Positions 56,099 through 64,000 are shown, counted from the stretch's first letter. The stretch is DNA of 64,000 bases from Acinetobacter zhairuonensis (GCF_022601715.1 NZ_JAKVIM010000016.1:1-64000); one strand, 5' to 3'. Made by a program: numbers and translations. The notes: generated by a model not told the origin, from the sequence alone.

Positions 56099-57148
56099 TC
56101 AAGGAGTCTTTTTGTGCAATAAGAAATGACCAATGACCCATTCTTGACCCTGTTCAAAACCAAACAATTCAGCACAAGCCATAAAAAAGATTCGCCAGCG
56201 TTGCCACCAAGCATCAGCGTCTTTACCATAGGTTTGCTGAAAAATAGGTCGCAACTCACTTTCCTGCGCATCCATATTTTCTAACCAAGCATTGGCTGTT
56301 CTTTCATAATGTTGACCTGACCACTGCCAATGCTGTTCCAGTTCTAAATGTTCTTGGAAATGTAAAAAGGTCGATACTGAAGGCATGAGTCCACCAGTAA
56401 AGAAATATTTAGACATCCAATCATATTCAGACTTAATTTCAAAGGGATAGTGCAAGAAACGGTGACAGAAGATATGACACCACAATAAACCATCTGGCTT
56501 GAGCCACCCATTAATTTTTTCAAAGAGTCGCTGATAATTTCGAACGTGCTCAAACATTTCGACCGAAACGACCCGATCAAAATGGTGATGACTCAGCTCC
56601 AAAACATTCACATCACACGTGAGTACCTCAAGATTCAACAGCCCACGAATTCTTGCCTGCTTTAGAATATGTTCACGCTGTGTTTTGGAGTTAGAAACTG
56701 CGGTAATCAGTGCATTCGGGTAACGTTCCGCCATCCATAAAGTGAATGATCCCCAACCGCAGCCGAGTTCCAGAATGTGTTGCCCGTCTTGCAGCTTGGC
56801 GCGTTCACTATACAGTTGTAAAGCAAACTCTTCCGCCTGATCCAATGTGGTTGTTTCATGGGGAAAATAGCAGGCACTATATTTCAGGCGTCTGCCCAGC
56901 ACTGCCTGAAAAAATTGCGTCGGCAATTCATAGTGCTGTTCATTCGCCTTATCGGTTGCTATCGCGATTTCACTCTGCTTGAGCATATTCAACACATCCA
57001 TATAACGCTGTGCTGCCTGCTCAGGATCGTAACGCCCCTCTTGAATCAGACGTTTTTTACTTAGGCCACGAATGGCTGCGCGAATGGCTTGATCAGGAAT
57101 AAAACCACTTTCTACCAGTTTTAATGATTTCTGAATTATATAATCCAT
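56099..57148 (-). CDS. Cfa-type SAM-dependent methyltransferase (second copy)
   Basis: This 349-residue methyltransferase is of the cyclopropane fatty acid synthase superfamily. It has motif I ILELGCGWGSFTLW at 125-138 and the upstream HYELPTQFF motif near residue 72. The N-terminal lipid-binding domain of true Cfa is replaced by a short helical segment. It may methylate lipid or another hydrophobic acceptor. The ATG at 57148 is used; an upstream start at 57175 would overlap the DUF1295 gene. It is one of two different Cfa-type genes in the same operon, so a two-step methylation or different substrates are possible. Confidence 0.88.
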   Translation of the reverse strand: MDYIIQKSLKLVESGFIPDQAIRAAIRGLSKKRLIQEGRYDPEQAAQRYMDVLNMLKQSEIAIATDKANEQHYELPTQFFQAVLGRRLKYSACYFPHETTTLDQAEEFALQLYSERAKLQDGQHILELGCGWGSFTLWMAERYPNALITAVSNSKTQREHILKQARIRGLLNLEVLTCDVNVLELSHHHFDRVVSVEMFEHVRNYQRLFEKINGWLKPDGLLWCHIFCHRFLHYPFEIKSEYDWMSKYFFTGGLMPSVSTFLHFQEHLELEQHWQWSGQHYERTANAWLENMDAQESELRPIFQQTYGKDADAWWQRWRIFFMACAELFGFEQGQEWVIGHFLLHKKTP

Positions 57149-57156
57149 GTGCGTAC

Positions 57157-57939
57157 CTACTTTTTGGGTTTCCACGGAATGAACATTGATGTTCGTTGTT
57201 GGTAATCGAGATAATTCTGTCCCCGATTTTTAAGTGCTTGTTGTTCGCTAAAGGGAATGCCAGTGATGTAATACAAAAACAACCACATCAGCACGGGATA
57301 GATCCACAATAGATAGAGTCCTGCTGCCAATCCTAAAATGGGATAAACAAACCAATGCATCCATTCGAAAAAATAGTTGGGATGCCGAGAATAACGCCAC
57401 AGCCCCTGATCCATGGTTAGACCACGATGTTGCGGTTGCTGCTTAAAGCGATAGAGTTGCTGATCTGCAATACTTTCACCTGCAAAAGCCAGGATTAAGA
57501 TAAGTGCTGCAACAACCAAATACACGGGATAAGCTGTACTCCAATCCTGTTGCGGAGCAGTCAGCAGTGCCCACATCGGCACGTAGAACAAGAGGGCTAA
57601 CCCAGCCTGAAAAATAAAAAACAGCAGAAAACCAAGATGCTGAAATTTACCCATGGCACGGCGCATATTGGCATAACGTGTATCTTCCTGATGTTCAGCA
57701 AGATAACGTCTTAACAAATGGGCACTCAATCGGATAAACCAAAGACCGCTTAAAACGCCAATAAATAGGCGGATCGGCATGGGAGCGACATCAACAAAAA
57801 TCGCAGTCAGGATAATATTTAAAGCCAGACAGCCACTCCAAGCGACATCCACAATACCGACTCGGCGATTGAAGGTTGCCCAGACCCAACAACACAACAT
57901 AATCACGAGGTTCAAGATTGTAAGCTTTACGAACATCAT
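57157..57939 (-). CDS. DUF1295 / steroid 5-alpha-reductase-like membrane protein
   Basis: This 260-residue inner-membrane protein has six or seven helices and belongs to the DUF1295 family, related to steroid 5-alpha reductases and isoprenylcysteine methyltransferases. The family motif is GLWRYSRHPNYFFEWMHWFVY near residues 182-202, with C-terminal PFSEQQALKNRGQNYLDYQQR. It is expected to bind NADPH and reduce a C=C bond of a lipid. Its place between two Cfa-type methyltransferases suggests reduction of a methylated unsaturated acyl chain, which is inference. Confidence 0.9.
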   Translation of the reverse strand: MMFVKLTILNLVIMLCCWVWATFNRRVGIVDVAWSGCLALNIILTAIFVDVAPMPIRLFIGVLSGLWFIRLSAHLLRRYLAEHQEDTRYANMRRAMGKFQHLGFLLFFIFQAGLALLFYVPMWALLTAPQQDWSTAYPVYLVVAALILILAFAGESIADQQLYRFKQQPQHRGLTMDQGLWRYSRHPNYFFEWMHWFVYPILGLAAGLYLLWIYPVLMWLFLYYITGIPFSEQQALKNRGQNYLDYQQRTSMFIPWKPKK

Positions 57940-57963
57940 CTTCCCCTGTCTTGATCTGTCGAA

Positions 57964-59163
57964 TTAGTAACTGCTGGCTTCAAACAACATATGTACATCG
58001 CTGATCACGCCCTCTTTGAAGCCGCCTTCGCAATAACATAAATAGAAGTCCCACATGCGAATAAAGTTTTCATCAAAACCGAGCTGTAAAACTTGTTGTT
58101 TCGCATTCAGGAAACGCTCACGCCAATGATGAATGGTCTGTGCATAACTCAGCCCAATATCATCCAACTGTTTCAACCTTAACTTCTGTTCCGAGGCGCT
58201 CTCGGTGAGCACGCTAATACAAGGGATAAAGCTACCTGGGAAAATATAGCGTTTGATGAAATCAACCGTTCTCAGTGCTTTTTCATAGCGCGCATCTTCG
58301 ATGGTAATGGCTTGAATGAGTGCCAGACCCTGCGGTTTAAGTAAATCGCGACACTTTTTAAAATAGGTCGGAAGATACTGCTCACCCACCGCTTCAATCA
58401 TTTCAATCGAAACTAATTTATCGTATTTACCTTCCAGCAAGCGATAATCTTTAAGCTGTACATCGACTCGGTGACTTAAACCCGCAGCCTGCACACGAGC
58501 CACCGCTTCATCATATTGCGCCTGAGAAATGGTGATGGTGGTAACTTTACAACCATAATGTTGAGCCGCATAAATTGCAAAACCACCCCATCCGCTGCCA
58601 ATTTCGACCAGATGATCAAGAGGTTTAAGTTGTAATTTTTGACAAATCAGCTCTTTCTTTAATTCCGATGCAGCTTCAAGTGACATGTCGGCATGTTCAT
58701 ACACCGCACTGGAGTACATCATGGATTCATCAAGAAAGAGCTTAAAAAAGTCATTACTTAAGTCATAGTGTTCCGCAATGTTTTTACGGCTACCACTGAG
58801 GGTATTCCTGCGACTTTTGTACCAGTTTTTGAGTACAAACTGGCTGAGCTGCGCCACGGCATTTTGATTAATTTTATCTAAAACATCTCGATTACGCGCC
58901 AAAATCTGAATCAGCTCGACCAGATCATCACTTTTCCAGTCGCCACGAATGTAGCCTTCAGCCGCGCCTAACACGCCTTGTTTGAATATTAATTGCATGA
59001 CTTCCGGATTATGCACCTCCACTACCGCATGCAAATCTGAAATCTCTCCGACTGTACCATTCCACACACCACGAAAGCTGATTTGTCCATGACGTAACTT
59101 CAGTAAACTTCTGAGTAAAAATGGCAGTGATGCTTGCTCACCATAAAGAAATGCTTTCATCAT
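57964..59163 (-). CDS. Cyclopropane-fatty-acid-synthase family methyltransferase (first copy)
   Basis: This 399-residue protein is a full-length Cfa-superfamily enzyme. The N-terminal lipid-binding domain covers residues about 1-120. HYDLSNDFFKLFLDESMMYS is at about 132-151, the SAM motif VEIGSGWGGFAIY is at 186-198, and QTIHHWRERF near the end is typical. It transfers a methyl or methylene group from SAM to a double bond in membrane phospholipid acyl chains. Its tight place with DUF1365 and a flavoprotein is the same as in the Rhodobacter singlet-oxygen-induced genes linked to methylated and furan fatty acids, so it may not make cyclopropane. Confidence 0.93.
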   Translation of the reverse strand: MMKAFLYGEQASLPFLLRSLLKLRHGQISFRGVWNGTVGEISDLHAVVEVHNPEVMQLIFKQGVLGAAEGYIRGDWKSDDLVELIQILARNRDVLDKINQNAVAQLSQFVLKNWYKSRRNTLSGSRKNIAEHYDLSNDFFKLFLDESMMYSSAVYEHADMSLEAASELKKELICQKLQLKPLDHLVEIGSGWGGFAIYAAQHYGCKVTTITISQAQYDEAVARVQAAGLSHRVDVQLKDYRLLEGKYDKLVSIEMIEAVGEQYLPTYFKKCRDLLKPQGLALIQAITIEDARYEKALRTVDFIKRYIFPGSFIPCISVLTESASEQKLRLKQLDDIGLSYAQTIHHWRERFLNAKQQVLQLGFDENFIRMWDFYLCYCEGGFKEGVISDVHMLFEASSY

Positions 59164-59169
59164 GACATG

Positions 59170-59955
59170 TTAATCCTTATTTTTCTTCGGGTGCCGATAA
59201 AACGGCACCTTTTTCCACCATAACTTAAAGGCTTGTAGATAGATTGAAGCCATCATTTTTAAAGGTTCTAAACTATATCTCAGAGCATAATGATGTTGCT
59301 GTGAAGGAAATGTGATGGGACACAAACGAAAACGCATGGTGGCATCAAATAGCTGTTTTTGTTGTTCAAACAATTGCATGTGAATCACATTCAGTGTGTC
59401 TGAAAAGTTAAATCGCCAGCGATAATCCAGCTCCATGGGCATAAACGGCGAGACATGAAATGATTTTTCAAAACAAAACTCATACCCCTTAAAATCACCA
59501 TGTGCTTGCAGTGGCTGACGACAGTCGTGCACATACACTTTGCGTTCATTCCAAGGCGTATTGGTAATTTCACTCAGAATAAAAATCGGCTGCTGCTGTT
59601 GCGGATCAAAAATGAAATAAAACACCACTGAATTGAAGCGAAAGCCCAGACAGCGAGGCAAAGCCAGAATACGAATCTGCCAGTCCGCCAATAACTCGAA
59701 CTCGGCTTGCTGAGCCAGCACCTGCTCGACTTTTTGTCTGAGACTACCGTGATAATCTGTTAAAAAATCAGCACTATATAAATTCAGGATATTCCAGTGA
59801 TGGGCAGACCAAAACGGAGACTGATCCGTAATGCTTTCAAGTTGATCAGGATCAAACCACAAGTAATTCAACTTAGCTTCAAATGCATGAGCCTTCGGCA
59901 TATAGCGCCGATGACGGATGCTGGCCTCGGCAATTGCAAGCGGAGTATTCAACAT
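59170..59955 (-). CDS. DUF1365 family protein
   Basis: This 261-residue cytoplasmic protein belongs to DUF1365. It has the family blocks RHRRYMPKAHAFEAKLNYLWFD near the start, LALPRCLGFRFNSVVFYFIFD near 95-117 and FHVSPFMPMELDYRWRFNF near 165-184. No activity is proven, but the gene nearly always lies between a flavin amine-oxidase-like gene and a Cfa-type gene, as here (21 and 6 bases). It is likely part of the same lipid-modifying pathway. Confidence 0.93.
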   Translation of the reverse strand: MLNTPLAIAEASIRHRRYMPKAHAFEAKLNYLWFDPDQLESITDQSPFWSAHHWNILNLYSADFLTDYHGSLRQKVEQVLAQQAEFELLADWQIRILALPRCLGFRFNSVVFYFIFDPQQQQPIFILSEITNTPWNERKVYVHDCRQPLQAHGDFKGYEFCFEKSFHVSPFMPMELDYRWRFNFSDTLNVIHMQLFEQQKQLFDATMRFRLCPITFPSQQHHYALRYSLEPLKMMASIYLQAFKLWWKKVPFYRHPKKNKD

Positions 59956-59976
59956 CTGTAAGCTCCATGACTCATA

Positions 59977-61242
59977 TCAAGATAATTTCGCTAAATAATC
60001 GACAACACGTGCCGCACTGCGAGCACCATCTTCATGAAAGCCCCAGCCCCAATAGGCACCACAATATGCAGTCCGATTCAGTCCCTGCAACTCCTGCCAA
60101 CGTGCTTGAGCTCGTATCGCTTTTTGGTCAAACACAGGATGACGATAATGTCGTTGCACCAAGATTTTGGCTGGGTCAATTTTCATATTCGGATTTAACG
60201 TGGCAAAAATTTGAGTTTTACATTGCAGATTCTGCAAGTTGTTCATCCAGTAGCTAAAACTATATTGTGTTACAGCTAAATCTACACCAGCTTCTTCATC
60301 TGCTGTGACATGGACATGCCAACTTGCCCATTGCGAACGCTGCCTCGGCATAATCGAGCTATCATGGTGAACGACCATGCGATTATTTTGATAATCAAAG
60401 TTTTGTAGAATCTCTCTTTCTAAATCAGTCGGATCTTCTAATAATTGCAACGTATCATCGGCATGGCTGGCAAAAACAACCCAATCAAAGGTGTGTAGAC
60501 CTGCATCTGTTTGTACTTCGACATAATCGGAATGTCGGCTGACGCTGTGCACCGCAAGATGTTCCCACTGAATGCTCGGACATTGCTGCCGAATTGCCCG
60601 AATATAGCTATTTGAGCCATTTTTGACCGTTTGCCATTGTGGTCTTTCCTTTAACTGCAACATGCGATGATGCTGGAAGAAACTCACCACAAACTTATAA
60701 GGAATTTGTCCCACCTGATCGACGGGGGTTGACCACAAGGCACCACACATGGGATAGAGATGCTCATGTCGAAACTCTTCTGAGTAATGATGTTGGTTTA
60801 AATAACTTTCGATGGTCAGTTCAGGATCAGAATCAATTACGGATTGGTCTTTATTCTCTTGATAGAAGCGATATAAATCTAACAACATGCGCCGAAACTT
60901 TTGATTCAAAAAGTTTTGTGGACGCTTGAGTAGCGACCATTTTTTTGAAGGATTATATTGGAGTCCCGTCACAACATTATTGACTGAAAAACTCATATCG
61001 CTGCTTTGTTTCTCTACCCCGAGTTGTGCCAGCATTTCACTAAACAAAGGGTAATTAAAATCATTAAATACAATAAACCCACTGTCTACAGCAAGAGTCT
61101 GACCTTCAATCTGAAAATGATGGGTATCGGTATGCCCGCCAAAATAACTATTTTTTTCAAAGATTGTGACTTGATGCTGTGCAGATAATTTCCATGCCGC
61201 ATAGAGTCCAGAAATACCCGAGCCTATAATCGCAATCTTCAT
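59977..61242 (-). CDS. FAD-dependent amine-oxidase-like protein (UfaD-like)
   Basis: This 421-residue flavoprotein has the N-terminal dinucleotide motif AIIGSGISGLYAAWKL and GGHTDTHHF. It belongs to the NAD(P)/FAD-binding amine-oxidase superfamily members found with Cfa and DUF1365. A Rhodobacter homologue (UfaD, from memory) desaturates a methylated fatty acid on the way to furan fatty acids. The ATG at 61242 is used: it overlaps the desaturase stop as ATGA, and the FAD motif follows at once, whereas an in-frame start at 61404 would read back through the desaturase gene. Membrane lipid is the likely substrate. Confidence 0.9.
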   Translation of the reverse strand: MKIAIIGSGISGLYAAWKLSAQHQVTIFEKNSYFGGHTDTHHFQIEGQTLAVDSGFIVFNDFNYPLFSEMLAQLGVEKQSSDMSFSVNNVVTGLQYNPSKKWSLLKRPQNFLNQKFRRMLLDLYRFYQENKDQSVIDSDPELTIESYLNQHHYSEEFRHEHLYPMCGALWSTPVDQVGQIPYKFVVSFFQHHRMLQLKERPQWQTVKNGSNSYIRAIRQQCPSIQWEHLAVHSVSRHSDYVEVQTDAGLHTFDWVVFASHADDTLQLLEDPTDLEREILQNFDYQNNRMVVHHDSSIMPRQRSQWASWHVHVTADEEAGVDLAVTQYSFSYWMNNLQNLQCKTQIFATLNPNMKIDPAKILVQRHYRHPVFDQKAIRAQARWQELQGLNRTAYCGAYWGWGFHEDGARSAARVVDYLAKLS

Positions 61243-62222
61243 GAAAAATCTTCCTTTTTTAATTTTTTTGGATGGATGTAAAGGGATGATGCATTTCGAT
61301 GACTGGCTGCATACACTCGCGCTGGAATGGGCTTTAAGCCCCAAACCAAACCGAACCATGACATCACTTTTAAAAGGTAATAAGTCACATCGATTTGCCA
61401 CCAATAGAACCCCTGACGAGTACTGCCTGCATAAAAATGGTGATTGTTATGCCAACCTTCCCCCAAGGTAATCATCGACAGGAAAAAGTTATTGCGGCTC
61501 TGATCTTGGGTATCAAAATCGCGTGAACCATATAAATGCGCGAGAGAGTTAATACACAGCGTGGCATGAATCAATAACACGGTTGAAATGACAAAACCCC
61601 ACACCAGTAATTGCGGCCCTGAGGTAGCCAACTGCGGATACGCTACAGCCAGCCATTCACCTAAGCCATAAATAGCCGCTGCCGTAACTAAAACCACAGG
61701 CAGACTAAAACGGTCTAACCAGATTAACTCTGGATATTTCAACCAATCTTTCACCACTTCTTTACGGATGTTGAAGTTCTGATCATTCAAAAACCAGCCG
61801 ACATGGCTATACCAAAAACCATGCGTAGAAGAATGCGGATCCTGTTCGGTATCGGTAAATCGATGATGGTAACGATGATGCGCTGCCCACCATAAAGGAC
61901 CACGCTGTGCACTCATTGTGCCAATTAAAATAAACACAAACTGGACAATGCGAGATGTTTGAAAAGTTTTGTGGGATAAATAGCGATGAAAAAAAGCCGT
62001 GATCGCAAACATTCGGATCAGATAAAATCCCAACATGAACAGCACGGCAAATTTAGACACACCCACCCAAAACACGGCAAGACAGGCAAGATGCAATAAA
62101 ATGAAAGGCGAAATACGCAGCCATTGGATGTTTAAGTCTTTAGGAGGACTGTCTGGCTGCACTGTTTGAGTTTTGACTTCACCCGACCAGCTGTCCATCC
62201 AGCGTAGAAAAAATTTGAACAT
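61239..62222 (-). CDS. Acyl-lipid/acyl-CoA delta-9-type fatty acid desaturase
   Basis: This 327-residue integral membrane di-iron desaturase has four membrane helices and three histidine boxes: HRYLSH near residue 78, HHRYHH near 115 and HNNHH near 258. It introduces a cis double bond in saturated acyl chains using oxygen. It is the first gene of the six-gene run desaturase-FAD-DUF1365-Cfa-DUF1295-Cfa that ends in the sensor kinase, so it could supply the monounsaturated acyl chains for the Cfa-type enzymes. The cluster-type box with TAAAAT lies 39 bases upstream. Confidence 0.93.
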   Translation of the reverse strand: MFKFFLRWMDSWSGEVKTQTVQPDSPPKDLNIQWLRISPFILLHLACLAVFWVGVSKFAVLFMLGFYLIRMFAITAFFHRYLSHKTFQTSRIVQFVFILIGTMSAQRGPLWWAAHHRYHHRFTDTEQDPHSSTHGFWYSHVGWFLNDQNFNIRKEVVKDWLKYPELIWLDRFSLPVVLVTAAAIYGLGEWLAVAYPQLATSGPQLLVWGFVISTVLLIHATLCINSLAHLYGSRDFDTQDQSRNNFFLSMITLGEGWHNNHHFYAGSTRQGFYWWQIDVTYYLLKVMSWFGLVWGLKPIPARVYAASHRNASSLYIHPKKLKKEDFS

Positions 62223-62260
62223 TGTTTCTTCCGCATTTTGAGTTTTTATATTTGCCTTTC

Positions 62261-62293
62261 ATTTTATGTAGCAGGATATGAAATTTATGTGAA
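62261..62293 (-). promoter_or_regulatory. Direct-repeat box and -10 of the desaturase-to-kinase operon
   Basis: On the minus strand: TTCACAT (62293-62287), AAAT, TTCATAT (62282-62276), nine bases, then TAAAAT (62266-62261). It shares phase and gap with the other four boxes and precedes the desaturase start by 39 bases. Confidence 0.65.
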
Positions 62294-62347
62294 GTTCACC
62301 CATAAGTTTCATAGCACACTAGAAAAACCACCTGTCCATTTCACGTA

Positions 62348-62908
62348 TTATTCTGGATGTGCTGTTCTTACTAATTTAGTCACATCATAACCATATTGAC
62401 GTGCTGTTTGTAGGTAAGATTGGTAGGTCGCTTCGTCAATTTGTGGACTACGTGACAATATCCATAAATATTTATGGCTAGGACCACCGACCAATGCCAC
62501 CTTATATTCAGGATCCACTCTTAAAATCCAATAATCACCTTTGGTAAAAGGAATCCATCTTAAGCCAGCAGGTAAAAAACTGACCTTTAACTGACTCATA
62601 CCAACATTTTGCGGATAAGCGACACCCTGCGATGAAATGGTTTCACCCGTTTTCGTACGACAGCTATTTAGGACACCAAGCGTCTTATCTGAGTTAAGCG
62701 TATAATTTGCAGTCGTGTTACTGGCACAATTACGCTGAAAGTACATGGGCAAATGCGCGATTTCGTACCATTGTCCAACATATTGATGAATATCAATTTC
62801 ACTGACGGCTTGCGGCTTGGATACTTCAGCTTGAGCTGACAATGATGAGAATAAACTAACACAGATAATTGCGGCACAGCTTAGGGATGTTTTAAAGAAA
62901 TTTTGCAT
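62348..62908 (-). CDS. Exported lipocalin (Blc-like)
   Basis: This 186-residue bacterial lipocalin binds fatty acids or lysophospholipids in the cell envelope. A Sec signal peptide ends at SAQA (about residue 27); there is no lipobox, so it differs from E. coli Blc, which is a lipoprotein. The lipocalin signature VGQWYEIAHLP is near 44-54, and the second conserved strand YLWILSRSP near 148. It lies just upstream of the desaturase operon on the same strand with its own box. It may shuttle modified or damaged lipids. Confidence 0.9.
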   Translation of the reverse strand: MQNFFKTSLSCAAIICVSLFSSLSAQAEVSKPQAVSEIDIHQYVGQWYEIAHLPMYFQRNCASNTTANYTLNSDKTLGVLNSCRTKTGETISSQGVAYPQNVGMSQLKVSFLPAGLRWIPFTKGDYWILRVDPEYKVALVGGPSHKYLWILSRSPQIDEATYQSYLQTARQYGYDVTKLVRTAHPE

Positions 62909-62937
62909 TACTCAACCTATTCATCATATTTTTTTCA

Positions 62938-62970
62938 AAATACACGACGCCCTTGTGAACAAAGCGTGAA
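62938..62970 (-). promoter_or_regulatory. Direct-repeat box of the lipocalin gene
   Basis: On the minus strand: TTCACGC (62970-62964), TTTG, TTCACAA (62959-62953), then after 9 or 10 bases GTATTT or TATTTT. It is 11-bp phased like the others, and 30 bases before the start codon. Confidence 0.6.
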
Positions 62971-63102
62971 TTTAATCTGGGTATCCTTCCCCCCACTGTT
63001 CAATGCTTAACCTATTGAGTTCTTTACTTATGTTTAACCTAGCCCCCATAAGTTTGGTTTTCCTATTCAATACGAATTTTTAAAACCGTTGGATCTGCAA
63101 AG

Positions 63103-63131
63103 AAAAAGGCTGATTTTGTATCAGCCTTTTT
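63103..63131 (-). terminator. Terminator after the HIU hydrolase gene
   Basis: On the minus strand a 12-bp stem, AAAAAGGCTGAT with ATCAGCCTTTTT, has a 5-base loop and a T-rich right arm, 6 bases beyond the stop. Confidence 0.85.
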
Positions 63132-63136
63132 AAAGA

Positions 63137-63538
63137 TTAATTACCTCGATAGGTCGAATATCCATAAGGACTTAACAACAAGGGAATGTGGTAGTGACTA
63201 ACACTGCCATCGACTTTGAAAATGACAGGGACTTCTGGGAAAAAAGTGTTCTGATGATGCTTTTTGAACCAATCCCCAGTTTTGAACGTGACCTTATAAA
63301 TCCCTTGCTCTAACTGCTGATTTTCAGGAAACAGTGCCGTAATACGACCATTCGCTCCCGTAAATTGCTGATTCAGCTTGACCCAGTGATTGCCTGAACT
63401 CTTTTCAAGCACCACCTCAACATTGGCAGATGGTAAACCATTTTCTAGATTTAACACATGCACACTTAACGGGTTATTTTGTGCAAAAGCCATTGAAGTG
63501 AATAACAGCGTAGAGAGTGGTAAAAATTGCTTTAACAT
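63137..63538 (-). CDS. Periplasmic 5-hydroxyisourate hydrolase (transthyretin-like)
   Basis: This 133-residue transthyretin-family protein hydrolyses 5-hydroxyisourate to OHCU in urate breakdown. A signal peptide ends at AFA (about residue 19), so it acts in the periplasm, as some bacterial members do. The active-site pieces are HVLNLENGLPSANV (His), GANGR (Arg), FFPEVPVIF and HYHIPLLLSPYGYSTYRG (His). The C-terminus is YRGN, not the usual YRGS. The ATG at 63538 is chosen (AAGGATT before it, signal peptide after). The upstream gene in the operon is a GlcG/HbpS-type gene. Confidence 0.9.
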   Translation of the reverse strand: MLKQFLPLSTLLFTSMAFAQNNPLSVHVLNLENGLPSANVEVVLEKSSGNHWVKLNQQFTGANGRITALFPENQQLEQGIYKVTFKTGDWFKKHHQNTFFPEVPVIFKVDGSVSHYHIPLLLSPYGYSTYRGN

Positions 63539-63548
63539 GATGGAATCC

Positions 63549-64000
63549 TTAATGATTAAAACTAGATTGAATGGCTGCTTCAGCGCAATATTGGTCATTT
63601 TTGGCACCTCCTGCGCCCGCAACGCCAATTGCACCGACCACCTGATTTTCATAACGAACAGGTACACCCCCACCTAACAACAGTAAATCCGATACGGTGG
63701 TTAAATTTTTTGCATCACTGTTTTCATGGGCATTTTGACTTAACAACAAGGTTGCTGTTTTGGTTGATAAAGCGGTATAAGCTTTCTTCTCGGCAGCCCC
63801 CAAATTATGAGGTCCCACCGTTTCATGCCTGCTCGCTATCAAGGTATTTCCTCCCCGATCCACCACTACTACAGCAATGTTGTGCTGTATTTTTTGACAT
63901 GCAGCCACCGCAGCATCAACAAGGGTTTGTGCAGCTTTGGAATCGAGTGAATAAACTTGATTCAATTGAACGGTTTGTGCAAAAGTACTGCTACTCATCA
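63549..64000 (-). CDS. GlcG/HbpS-family protein, 5' end cut by the window
   Basis: At least 149 residues of a heme-binding-protein/GlcG-like domain are visible: VDAAVAACQKIQHNIAVVVVD near the start and the family ending VGAIGVAGAGGAKNDQYCAEAAI. An ATG at 63998 is present, but STFAQTV just after it looks like the end of a signal peptide, so the real start is probably beyond 64000. The function of such proteins is uncertain (heme binding or redox sensing in HbpS). It precedes the HIU hydrolase gene by 10 bases in the same direction. Confidence 0.85.
   Translation of the reverse strand, partial: MSSSTFAQTVQLNQVYSLDSKAAQTLVDAAVAACQKIQHNIAVVVVDRGGNTLIASRHETVGPHNLGAAEKKAYTALSTKTATLLLSQNAHENSDAKNLTTVSDLLLLGGGVPVRYENQVVGAIGVAGAGGAKNDQYCAEAAIQSSFNH

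Overview
The window looks like a chromosomal segment of an Acinetobacter species. It is A+T-rich, and it carries a set of genes typical of that genus: mutS next to fdxA; an lptB-lptA-lptC-kdsC-kdsD block; a DcaP-type porin; AdeR/AdeS/AdeA/AdeB efflux homologues; an OsmC-YcaO fusion; and many LysR regulators and OprD-type porins. The species cannot be fixed from sequence alone.

Layout. 1-1.3 kb is a graveyard of mobile DNA: an IS5-type transposase tail and a decayed P4-type integrase. 1.5-14.2 kb is housekeeping: mutS, fdxA, an M15 peptidase lipoprotein, an O-methyltransferase, a double universal-stress protein, a hexapeptide acyltransferase, an IMPACT/YigZ protein, the LPS export and Kdo genes, cysS and tRNA-Gly(GCC). 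The 3' part of that tRNA and its terminator are repeated 3,375 bp downstream, bracketing an IS relic and the osmC-ycaO gene. 17.7-22.8 kb is a catabolic unit: OprD porin, MFS carrier and a DHDPS-family lyase, with a divergent LysR gene. 23.3-36.6 kb is a tricarboxylate island: two paralogous TcuR-like regulators at its ends, a citrate/tricarballylate-type MFS carrier, a periplasmic protein that may be aconitate isomerase, a DcaP porin, an AbrB-type membrane protein, TctABC and TcuAB. 37.1-43.8 kb holds adeRS, a GNAT gene and adeAB. 44.2-46.3 kb is a siderophore receptor with a Fur-like box. 46.8-49.7 kb is a LysR/amidohydrolase/YdcZ unit. 49.7-50.7 kb contains gene debris.

50.7-62.9 kb is the most interesting region. 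It encodes an FeS-type photolyase, a DUF2256 mini-protein, a TIGR03643 protein, an NTF2-like lipoprotein, a chalcone-isomerase-like protein, an OmpR-family response regulator, a histidine kinase, two Cfa-type methyltransferases, a DUF1295 membrane protein, DUF1365, a flavin amine-oxidase-like protein, a fatty acid desaturase and an exported lipocalin. These genes form five transcription units on both strands. The response regulator ends one operon and the histidine kinase ends the opposing one, tail to tail with a 4-base overlap. In front of all five units I find the same architecture: two heptamers close to TTCACAT, 11 bp apart, followed after 9-10 bases by a -10-like hexamer. This is the layout expected for an OmpR/PhoB-type activator site. 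I infer an autoregulated light or oxidative-stress regulon that couples DNA photorepair to membrane-lipid methylation and oxidation. The window closes with a periplasmic 5-hydroxyisourate hydrolase and a truncated GlcG/HbpS-family gene.
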